This document shows, one piece after another, positions 8,486 through 15,488 of a stretch of DNA of 33,383 nt (its first letter is position 1; every line of letters starts with the position of its first letter). A program made the translations under genes and the position numbers. Location: positions 1-33,383 of the forward strand of contig CAZPYY010000005.1 of assembly GCA_964590995.1 (NCBI GenBank), given 5' to 3'. The notes beneath the pieces were generated by a model. It searched no databases, had not been told where the DNA came from, and was given only the letters and a program-made list of their open reading frames with translations. The DNA comes from Susulua sp964590995 (GTDB lineage Bacteria; Omnitrophota; Gorgyraeia; Duberdicusellales; 4484-171).

Positions 8486-8878
8486 CTAAGATAATTTTTC
8501 TAAGACTTGTTCTTCTACGAAGATAGGAGATTTACTCCTTACAGCTAGAGCGATGCTATCTGAAGGACGAGCATCAACCACTTTAGGTTCTTTTTCGTGA
8601 TTCCTCAAGTAGAGCTTGGCATGAAACGTTCCGTCAATCAAATCATCAATAACTACCTTCTCCAAAGTAACCTTTAGATTTCCTATGATTGCTAAGATTA
8701 AATCATGGGTTAAGGGCCTCTGGGGAGCGAAACCGCCAAGCTTCATCTTTATGGCTGTAGCTTCTCCAATTCCAATAACAATAGGCAGGAGCCGAGTGCC
8801 TTCCTTTTCCTTTAGGACGATGACTTGTTCTTTCTTTTGTTCATCAACTATGATTCGTGAAAGCTCTACCTCTATCAT
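8486..8878 (-). CDS. DUF151 bifunctional nuclease-domain protein
   Basis: The 130-residue protein matches the bifunctional nuclease (BFN, DUF151) family. It shows LPIVIGIGEATAIKMKL, then RPLTHDL, and the signature DARPSDSIALAVR near the C-terminus. It is shorter than many members, which carry an extra C-terminal region. Some members have nuclease activity, but the role in most bacteria is unclear. Its start overlaps the nrdR stop as ATGA, so it is probably translated with nrdR and the dCMP deaminase. Confidence 0.88.
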   Translation of the reverse strand: MIEVELSRIIVDEQKKEQVIVLKEKEGTRLLPIVIGIGEATAIKMKLGGFAPQRPLTHDLILAIIGNLKVTLEKVVIDDLIDGTFHAKLYLRNHEKEPKVVDARPSDSIALAVRSKSPIFVEEQVLEKLS

Positions 8879-9336
8879 TTGACCCGTTTATTAAAAACAT
8901 CCTTTAATTCGCGCATAAATTGATTGATATCCTTAAATTGCCTATAAACCGAAGCAAATCGTACATAAGCAACATCATCTAATTGAGCTAACTTCTCCAT
9001 AACCAGCTCTCCAATATGGTGTGATTCCAGCTCCTGCTCGAATCTCTTCTGTAATTCTCCTTCAATTTCATTAGCTACATTTTCTAAAGTCTCTACGCTT
9101 ATCGGCCTTTTTTCGCAAGCTTTTATTAAGCCGGTTAAGATCTTCTGGTGGTTAAAAGGCTCACGTCTGCCATCCTTTTTCACTACCATTAAAGGAGTCT
9201 TCTCAACATACTCATAAGTAGTAAATCGCTTGCCACAATCTACACACTCTCTCCTTCTCCTTATGGCTGAGCCTTCAGAAGTCTCTCGGGAATCAGTAAC
9301 TTTATTCTCATTACTATTGCAAAAAGGACACTTCAT
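8875..9336 (-). CDS. nrdR: Transcriptional repressor NrdR
   Basis: NrdR represses ribonucleotide reductase genes in response to dATP/ATP. The 153-residue protein has an N-terminal zinc ribbon with Cys3, Cys6, Cys31 and Cys34 and the invariant stretch IRRRREC..C..RFTTYE. An ATP-cone domain follows (VVKKDGRREPFN onward). It overlaps the upstream dCMP deaminase gene by ATGA. Pairing with a dCMP deaminase fits a shared role in deoxynucleotide balance. No NrdR box was found in the window, so its targets are elsewhere. Confidence 0.96.
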   Translation of the reverse strand: MKCPFCNSNENKVTDSRETSEGSAIRRRRECVDCGKRFTTYEYVEKTPLMVVKKDGRREPFNHQKILTGLIKACEKRPISVETLENVANEIEGELQKRFEQELESHHIGELVMEKLAQLDDVAYVRFASVYRQFKDINQFMRELKDVFNKRVK

Positions 9337-9836
9337 AAACTACCTTTAAGGTTGATTTTTCTTAAAGCTACTCCAACTTCCTTTAAAAACTTAATTGCCA
9401 TTTTATCCGGATATTCACTCTCAATAACTACTTCTTCAATGCCAGCGTTTATGATCATTTTAGCGCAAATGCTGCAAGGAGTACTAGTTATATAAAGAGT
9501 GCTTCCCTTGGTAGATACACCAAAAGAAGCCGCCTGCAAGATAACATTCTGTTCAGCATGAAGACCACGACATATTTCATGACGTTGGCCAGAAGGAACA
9601 CCTAATTTCTCCCGTAAGCACCCAGTACTTTCACAATGAGGAATATCTTTAGGCGCTCCATTGTAACCGGTAGCCAAAATCCGCTTATCTTTAACCAATA
9701 TTGCTCCTACTCTTCTGCGTAAACAAGTTGAGCGTTCACAAACTAAAAAGGCAACTCTCATAAAGTACTCATCCCAACTTGGTCTGGTAATTCTTTTCAC
9801 AACCCTAACTTTATTATTCTTCTGCTTCAGCGGCAT
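9333..9836 (-). CDS. Deoxycytidylate (dCMP) deaminase, ComEB family
   Basis: The 167-residue protein is a zinc-dependent cytidine/deoxycytidylate deaminase. The zinc and catalytic motifs are visible: HAEQN in the middle and TPCSICAKMIINAGI later. It should convert dCMP to dUMP, the substrate of thymidylate synthase. An additional Cys/His-rich stretch (HCESTGCLREKLG) is typical of dCMP deaminases and separates it from tRNA adenosine deaminases. It lies 9 nt after glyA, whose product supplies the methylene-tetrahydrofolate needed for dTMP, and overlaps nrdR. Confidence 0.92.
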   Translation of the reverse strand: MPLKQKNNKVRVVKRITRPSWDEYFMRVAFLVCERSTCLRRRVGAILVKDKRILATGYNGAPKDIPHCESTGCLREKLGVPSGQRHEICRGLHAEQNVILQAASFGVSTKGSTLYITSTPCSICAKMIINAGIEEVVIESEYPDKMAIKFLKEVGVALRKINLKGSL

Positions 9837-9845
9837 ATGTTCTTC

Positions 9846-11084
9846 TCACTCATAAAGTGGGAACTTCTTTGTAAATTCAAGTACTTCTTCTTTTACTTTC
9901 TTAAGCTCATCAGGATTATCCCTATTGCTTAAACCCTTATCAATAAATTCAGCAATTTTCTCTGTATCAGCCTCCTTTATGCCTCGAGTGGTAACGGCTG
10001 GAGTTCCAATACGAATTCCGCTAGCTACTGCTGGTGGTTTAGGGTCAAAAGGAATAAGGTTTTTATTCACGGTAATATTAACTTCTCCTAAGACTGACGT
10101 TGCTTTTTTTCCGCTAATATCCTTTGGCCTTAAATCTACAAGAAAAAGATGACTGTCTGTACCGCCGCTAACTATACGGTAACCTTTCTCTTCAAGTGCC
10201 TTAGCAAAACACTTGGCATTACTAACCACTTGCTTCTGGTATCCAACGAATTCATCCTTTAAAGCTAAGCCAAAAGCAACAGCCTTAGCGGCAATAACAT
10301 GCATCAAAGGTCCACCTTGAGTTCCCGGAAAGACTGCGGTATTAATCTTCTTAGCGAACTCTTCCTTAGCTAAAATAAAACCACCCCTTGGCCCGCGCAA
10401 GGTCTTATGAGTAGTAGAAGTCACAAATTCCGCATACTCGCAGGGATTAGGATATATCTTAGCAGCAACTAACCCGGCAAAGTGGGCCATATCTGCTAAA
10501 AGATATGCACCAACCTTATCTGCTATTTCTCTAAAACGCTTAAAATCAATTATCCGAGGATAAGCTGATGCTCCGGCAATAATCATCTTTGGCTTATGCT
10601 TTAGGGCCAGCTCTTCTACTTCTTTACAATCTATACACTCAGTATCTTTATTAACCCCATAAGTAATTATATTATAAAACCTACCACTAAAATTTAAGGG
10701 GTGGCCATGGGAAAGATGCCCTCCACAGGCTAAATCCATAGCTAAAATTGTATCTTGAGGCTCTAAAACCGCCATCATTACTGCCATATTAGCCTGAGTT
10801 CCTGAGTGGGGTTGAACATTAGCATATTCAGCACCGAACAATTGCTTAACCCGGTCCCTAGCTAAATCTTCAGCTTCATCTACAAACTCACACCCTCCGT
10901 ACCAGCGAGCTTTAGGGTATCCTTCAGCATACTTATTAGTCAATACACTACCCTGAGCTTCTAATATGGCTTGGGGAGCAAAATTCTCACTAGCAATCAA
11001 CTCTAAGTGCTCTCTCTGGCGCTTGAGTTCCTGCATCATGCTATTATAGACTTGAATATCTTGTTGTTTTAATTCTTCAAACAT
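9846..11084 (-). CDS. glyA: Serine hydroxymethyltransferase
   Basis: GlyA interconverts serine and glycine with tetrahydrofolate and makes 5,10-methylene-THF, the main one-carbon source for purines and dTMP. The 412-residue protein is of normal length. The PLP-binding lysine is Lys227 in STTHKTLRGPRGG; LELIASENF and KYAEGYP near the N-terminus are also typical. The start lies inside the 3' end of rpiB (8-nt overlap). The nearby purine genes and dCMP deaminase use its product. Confidence 0.97.
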   Translation of the reverse strand: MFEELKQQDIQVYNSMMQELKRQREHLELIASENFAPQAILEAQGSVLTNKYAEGYPKARWYGGCEFVDEAEDLARDRVKQLFGAEYANVQPHSGTQANMAVMMAVLEPQDTILAMDLACGGHLSHGHPLNFSGRFYNIITYGVNKDTECIDCKEVEELALKHKPKMIIAGASAYPRIIDFKRFREIADKVGAYLLADMAHFAGLVAAKIYPNPCEYAEFVTSTTHKTLRGPRGGFILAKEEFAKKINTAVFPGTQGGPLMHVIAAKAVAFGLALKDEFVGYQKQVVSNAKCFAKALEEKGYRIVSGGTDSHLFLVDLRPKDISGKKATSVLGEVNITVNKNLIPFDPKPPAVASGIRIGTPAVTTRGIKEADTEKIAEFIDKGLSNRDNPDELKKVKEEVLEFTKKFPLYE

Positions 11085-11526
11085 TTTCTCTCTCCTCTAT
11101 TTCTCTTATCTTCCTTAGCCTCCGCGCATGCCTTCCTCCTTCAAACTCTTCCTTAAGCCAACGTGAGATTATCTTCTTGGTGTAATCAACCTTAAAAAGA
11201 GAAGAGGGCAAGATTAAAACATTACTATTATTATGCCTGCGAGACATATAAGCACTCTTTAAACCATAAACTAAAGCTGCCCTTATTCCCTTTACCTTAT
11301 TGGCAACAATACAACTGCCTATTCCGGTATAGCAGATAATAATTGCTCTATCAACTTTTTTGTTTTTTACAGCTTCGCTAGCCACATAGGTATAGTCGGG
11401 ATAGTCACAAGGATCTTTGGAATAAGTTCCAAAATCAACAATGCCATACCCTTTCTCTGTAAGGTATTTTATCAGAGTATTCTTTAATTTAAACCCTCGA
11501 TGATCAGAAGCAATACCTACCCTCAC
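11077..11526 (-). CDS. rpiB: Ribose-5-phosphate isomerase B
   Basis: RpiB interconverts ribulose 5-phosphate and ribose 5-phosphate and so supplies PRPP for nucleotide synthesis. The 149-residue protein shows the family segments IASDHRGFKLK, CYTGIGSCIVANKVKGIRAAL (active-site Cys at its start) and RRHNNSNVL. The start is a GTG at 11526 preceded by a GGGGGGAGAGA ribosome-binding stretch. It overlaps glyA by 8 nt and follows the TsaC-phosphatase fusion by 19 nt. The C-terminus is rich in Arg and Glu. Confidence 0.94.
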   Translation of the reverse strand: MRVGIASDHRGFKLKNTLIKYLTEKGYGIVDFGTYSKDPCDYPDYTYVASEAVKNKKVDRAIIICYTGIGSCIVANKVKGIRAALVYGLKSAYMSRRHNNSNVLILPSSLFKVDYTKKIISRWLKEEFEGGRHARRLRKIREIEERENV

Positions 11527-11545
11527 TCTCTCCCCCCTTTACTCT

Positions 11546-12610
11546 CTAAAGCCAATCTTTTAACTCTAAAACAGCCTCTTTTATAATTGAATATACCTCT
11601 CGGTATACTGCTAAATTCCGACCTATCGGATCAGGAATGTCTTTTTCAGCTTCCGGCGGAAGAAACTTCTTTAGATTAAATACTCTGTCTTTAGCCTTAG
11701 GTTCAACTTCTAAAATATACTTACTTTGAGCATCCTCCATGCAAAAGATTAAATCCGAGGAGAGAACCGTGAGTCTATCTAACCTTTTAGCATAAAATTC
11801 ACTGGCATCTAAGCCCTCATCCTCTTTTAAAATACTTACTACCGAAGAAGATGCTTTTAATCCTTCGGGAACAGATATCCCTCGGGAAATTATCTCATAT
11901 CTATCATCAAAATAAGGCCGTACTTCTTTTAAGTACTTATGAAGAAGAAATTGAGCCATAGGAGAACGACAACTATTGCCGGTACAAACAAAAAGAATTC
12001 TCTTTCTGATGAATGTTTTAGCTATATCTTGTTCGGCAACTGCCCCTTCCCTTAAGATTTTAAAGGGCCTACTAGTTAAATCTACTACTGTTGACGGTTG
12101 AGAATAAGCACATTTACCACCATCAACAATCAAATCTAATTGACTACCAAAGGCATCCTCTACCTCTGGGGCTGAGATTGCTTCCTTTTCTCCGCTTATA
12201 TTTGCTGAAGGAAGATAAACAGCATCATTAACCTCATTTAAAATTTCGTTGGTAATTATATTGGCCGGAATCCGTACACCGATTTTCTCATCATCAGGAG
12301 TATAGTAAATGATTGTAAGAGGTCCTGGCCAAAACTTCTCTATAAGCCGATATCCAAAGGGCGGTAAGGTATCAAAGTAATCCTCTATTGCCTTATCAAT
12401 ACTACCTAAAGCAAAAGCAAGCGGCTTCTCTTTAGGTCTCCTCTTCAATGCATAAAGCTTCTTAACCGCACTCCTCTTGCCGGCACAAACACCTAAGCCA
12501 TAGACAGTCTCAGTAGGTAAAGCAACTATACCTCCCTTGCGGATAATCTCTACTGCTTGCTTAACTAAAGAGTGGTCAATATCTTTAGGGTCGATAAAGA
12601 TTTTCCTCAT
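11546..12610 (-). CDS. TsaC/Sua5-YrdC domain fused to low-molecular-weight phosphatase
   Basis: The 354-residue protein joins two enzymes. Residues 1 to about 195 are a YrdC/TsaC domain (LPTETVYGLG, KRRPKEKPL, SANISG), which makes threonylcarbamoyl-AMP for t6A37 of tRNA. Residues about 203 to 354 are a low-molecular-weight phosphatase with Cys209 and Arg215 in the CTGNSCRS P-loop and Asp327 in PDPIG. Ser213 aligns with Thr11 of Bacillus YwlE, a residue tied to phospho-arginine recognition. Bacillus encodes the same two functions as adjacent ywlC and ywlE, next to rpiB (ywlF) and glyA. The start overlaps the purE stop as TAATG. Confidence 0.92.
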   Translation of the reverse strand: MRKIFIDPKDIDHSLVKQAVEIIRKGGIVALPTETVYGLGVCAGKRSAVKKLYALKRRPKEKPLAFALGSIDKAIEDYFDTLPPFGYRLIEKFWPGPLTIIYYTPDDEKIGVRIPANIITNEILNEVNDAVYLPSANISGEKEAISAPEVEDAFGSQLDLIVDGGKCAYSQPSTVVDLTSRPFKILREGAVAEQDIAKTFIRKRILFVCTGNSCRSPMAQFLLHKYLKEVRPYFDDRYEIISRGISVPEGLKASSSVVSILKEDEGLDASEFYAKRLDRLTVLSSDLIFCMEDAQSKYILEVEPKAKDRVFNLKKFLPPEAEKDIPDPIGRNLAVYREVYSIIKEAVLELKDWL

Positions 12611-13065
12611 TACTTGAATTTCTTCTTCAAGACCTCTAACTTAGAAGCATATTCCTTATCCTTAAGCGAAAGGATTTCTAAGGCAAGGATTATAGCGTTG
12701 ATAAAGGCGTTTTTGCCTACGCCAGTTGAAGCTATCCCCAATCCTTTAGGTGTGCTGACCATAGAAAATAGCGCATCTACTCCACCAAGAAGTCCCCCTT
12801 CTAAAGCTACCCCAAGAACAGGGATATTAACATAAGAAGCAATAAACCCAGGAAGAGCTGCAGCCATTCCAGCACAGCCGATAACTACCTCAATACCCTG
12901 ACCCTCCATCTCCTGGCAAAATTTCCTTAATTTTTCAGGGTTTCTATGAGCAGAGATAACCTCTAATCTGTGGGTAATATCTAGCTCTTTAAGGATATCC
13001 ATCCCCTGTTTTAGCTTCTCAATATCGCTCTTACTTCCTAGAATAATAGCAATTTTTTCTTTCAT
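12610..13065 (-). CDS. purE: PurE-like phosphoribosylaminoimidazole carboxylase / N5-CAIR mutase (divergent)
   Basis: The protein (about 151 residues) starts IAIILGSKSD and keeps SAHRNP, which holds the family's catalytic His. The next motif is GCAGMAAALPGF instead of the usual GAGGAAHLPGM, so a conserved His is Ala. PurE acts in de novo purine synthesis, moving or adding the carboxyl group on aminoimidazole ribotide. No purK is visible. The ATG at 13065 is preferred because GGGGGT lies just upstream; an ATG at 13092 would add nine residues. It follows purD by about 140 nt with a palindrome in between, and overlaps the TsaC fusion by one base. Confidence 0.85.
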   Translation of the reverse strand: MKEKIAIILGSKSDIEKLKQGMDILKELDITHRLEVISAHRNPEKLRKFCQEMEGQGIEVVIGCAGMAAALPGFIASYVNIPVLGVALEGGLLGGVDALFSMVSTPKGLGIASTGVGKNAFINAIILALEILSLKDKEYASKLEVLKKKFK

Positions 13066-13139
13066 TTTACCCCCTTTTTTAACAGTATTCATTTTATCTC
13101 TTAAATCAAAAAATTCAATCTTTTATTGTAAATAAGAGA

Positions 13140-13190
13140 GGGGGCGGTTCTCAACTGCAAAGGTACCCCTTTAAGTGGAGAATCGTCCCC
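13140..13190. repeat. Large imperfect palindrome between purD and purE (REP-like)
   Basis: Arms 13140-13152 (GGGGGCGGTTCTC) and 13178-13190 (GAGAATCGTCCCC) pair over 13 bp with two wobble positions. Inside, 13159-13163 AAAGG pairs with 13168-13172 CCTTT around TACC. On the plus strand it is followed by six Ts, but no gene runs that way; on the minus strand the following bases are not a T-run. It is therefore a poor terminator for purD and looks more like a REP-type repeat or an mRNA hairpin between purD and purE. Confidence 0.65.
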
Positions 13191-13204
13191 TTTTTTGAAG
13201 AAGG

Positions 13205-14488
13205 TTAGCGATTCAAAGCTTTACTTCCAATATCCCGGCGAAAGTGCATCTTTTCAAAGCTAATATTTTCTATAGCTTTATAGGCTTTCTCTTGAGCTTC
13301 TCTTATATCTTGGCCAAGAGTAGTTATATTTAAAACCCGGCCTCCATTGGTTGCAAAGACAGAGCCAGAAGAAGTATCCAAGAGCTTAGTCCCGGCATGA
13401 AAAACAAAGAGATCATCTAATCCTTCCAGAGCTTCTAGGCCCTTAATCTCCTTTCCTTTTTCGTAAGTTGCTGGATAGCCTCCGGAAGCCAAAACTACGC
13501 AGAGACAAAATCTCTTATCCCACTCTAACTCTACCTCACTAAGCTTATTATCCACGCCTTTTAGGATAAGATCGGCTAAATCGCTCTTAAGCTTTGGCAA
13601 GATAACCTGAGTCTCAGGATCACCGAACCTAACATTAAACTCCAAGACAAAAGGAGTATTCTCCTTTATCATCAAGCCTATATAAAGTATCCCTTTGTAA
13701 GGTTTACCTTCTTTTTTGAAACCTTCAATAAGAGGGAGGGCAATTTGATCCTTTATCCGAGTCAAAATTTCTTCATTTACCACCGGAGCCGGAGCATAAG
13801 CACCCATGCCTCCGGTATTTGCTCCTTTATCGTTATCATAAACCGGCTTATGATCTTGGGAAGGAATTAAAGGAATGACTGTATCGCCATCGGTAATGAG
13901 TAAAATTGAAGCTTCTTCGCCCTCTAGGCAATCTTCGATTATGATTTTCTCCCCAGCCTTACCAAACTTCTTCTCGACCATCATCATATCAACGGCCTCT
14001 TCTGCCTCAACAAGAGCCTTGGCCACAACAACTCCTTTACCGGCAGCTAATCCATCAGCTTTTACGACAACCGGGGCATTTTTTTGTTTTAGATATTCCT
14101 TGGCTAGAGAAGGATCATCAAAAATTTTAAAATCAGCTGTAGGAATATTATATTTTCTCATTATCTCTTTAGCAAAAACCTTACTGCCTTCAAGAAGTGC
14201 TAATTCCTTCCTCGGTCCAAAGACCTTTAAACCTTCGGCCTCAAACTTATCTACAATTCCTTCAACTAAAGGAGCTTCCGGTCCGATAATAGTTAAATCG
14301 ATTTTTTTTTCTATCGCAAAGTGCAAAATCTGAACAATATCCGTAGCTGGTATACTCACATTCTCAGCAACTAGAGAGGTGCCGCCATTGCCAGGAGTAC
14401 AATAGAGTTTATCGACTAAGGGAGACTGAGATATTTTCCAGCTCAAGCAGTGTTCTCTACCGCCGGAACCAACAACAAGTACCTTCAT
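13205..14488 (-). CDS. purD: Phosphoribosylamine-glycine ligase
   Basis: PurD joins phosphoribosylamine and glycine using ATP (second step of purine synthesis). The 427-residue ATP-grasp protein starts MKVLVVGSGGREHCLSWK and carries IIGPEAPLVEG, VVKADGLAAGKGVVVA and the late VLEFNVRFGDPETQ metal-binding segment. Its start overlaps the purM stop by ATGA. Glycine for this step is produced by the nearby glyA. The length and motifs look complete. Confidence 0.97.
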   Translation of the reverse strand: MKVLVVGSGGREHCLSWKISQSPLVDKLYCTPGNGGTSLVAENVSIPATDIVQILHFAIEKKIDLTIIGPEAPLVEGIVDKFEAEGLKVFGPRKELALLEGSKVFAKEIMRKYNIPTADFKIFDDPSLAKEYLKQKNAPVVVKADGLAAGKGVVVAKALVEAEEAVDMMMVEKKFGKAGEKIIIEDCLEGEEASILLITDGDTVIPLIPSQDHKPVYDNDKGANTGGMGAYAPAPVVNEEILTRIKDQIALPLIEGFKKEGKPYKGILYIGLMIKENTPFVLEFNVRFGDPETQVILPKLKSDLADLILKGVDNKLSEVELEWDKRFCLCVVLASGGYPATYEKGKEIKGLEALEGLDDLFVFHAGTKLLDTSSGSVFATNGGRVLNITTLGQDIREAQEKAYKAIENISFEKMHFRRDIGSKALNR

Positions 14489-15474
14489 ACTAAGGTCATT
14501 TTTTTGTTTGACTTAACGATTTTGCCTAAAAGGAAGGTTTTACAACTCTTATTTAAAGTGGCTAAGGCTTTCTTTGAGAATTTCTTATCTACAACTAAAA
14601 CCATGCCTATACCCATATTAAATACTGAATACATCTCTTTCTGGCCTAGGTGAGCTTTTTTCTGAATAATATCAAAAATCTTCGGAACTTTCCAGCTTTT
14701 TTTATCAATAACCATCCCGTAACCTTTAGGTAGAATCTTTGTTACCTTATTGTAAAATGCTCCTCCGGTGACATGAGCAATTCCTTTCAGGGCTGAATAG
14801 TTATTTCTAAAAACCGAGAGCAAGGAAAGTACTGGTTTTACATAAATCCGGGTGGGTTTTAATAGTTCTTTTTTGTATTTTTTAAGTCCTTTTAAACCAA
14901 TAACTTTCCGAACTAAAGTAAAACCATTTGAATGAATTCCGTTTGACTCCAAACCAATTACCAAATCTCCTTCGTTAATCCTTCTGCCGTCGATTATCTT
15001 ATTCTTATCAACAATACCGACACAAAAGCCTGCTAAATCATATTCACCTTTTTCATACATTCCCGGCATCTCGGCAGTCTCTCCGCCCAAAAGTAAGCAC
15101 TCAGCATCTTTTAAGCCCTTTTTTATCCCAGATACGACATCTGTTAGTGTCCTAATATTAACCTTCCCGCAAGCAATGTAATCTAGGAAAAATAAGGGCT
15201 TTGCTCCAATACAAACTATATCATTGACATTCATAGCCACTAAGTCAATACCCACCGTATTATGAATATTTACATATTGGGCAATCTTTAACTTTGTTCC
15301 CACACCATCGGTTGAAGACGCCAATAAGGGATTTTTATACTTTTTAAGCAGGGGTTGTAGACGAAAAAGGGAACCAAAAGCTTCTACCTTGCTAATATTA
15401 TCAACTTTAATTCTTTTAGCAAAATCTTCTGCTTTTTTAATATTTACGCCGGCTTTCTTGTAGGTAATTCTCAT
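14485..15474 (-). CDS. purM: Phosphoribosylformylglycinamidine cyclo-ligase
   Basis: PurM closes the imidazole ring, turning FGAM into AIR with ATP. The 329-residue protein shows STDGVGTKLKIA, the NDIVCIGAKPLFFLDYIA stretch, LLGGETAEMPGMY and HVTGGAFYNKVTKILP, all typical of PurM. It lies 14 nt after purL and overlaps purD by ATGA, so purL-purM-purD form one tightly coupled unit. The C-terminus is lysine rich. Confidence 0.97.
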   Translation of the reverse strand: MRITYKKAGVNIKKAEDFAKRIKVDNISKVEAFGSLFRLQPLLKKYKNPLLASSTDGVGTKLKIAQYVNIHNTVGIDLVAMNVNDIVCIGAKPLFFLDYIACGKVNIRTLTDVVSGIKKGLKDAECLLLGGETAEMPGMYEKGEYDLAGFCVGIVDKNKIIDGRRINEGDLVIGLESNGIHSNGFTLVRKVIGLKGLKKYKKELLKPTRIYVKPVLSLLSVFRNNYSALKGIAHVTGGAFYNKVTKILPKGYGMVIDKKSWKVPKIFDIIQKKAHLGQKEMYSVFNMGIGMVLVVDKKFSKKALATLNKSCKTFLLGKIVKSNKKMTLV

Positions 15475-15488
15475 TCCTTTTCCCGGAC

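Noticed and set aside
13875..14333. A 152-codon open frame on the plus strand inside purD
   Set aside because: It is antisense to a clear purD, low in complexity (many Ser and Ile), and has no family motif.
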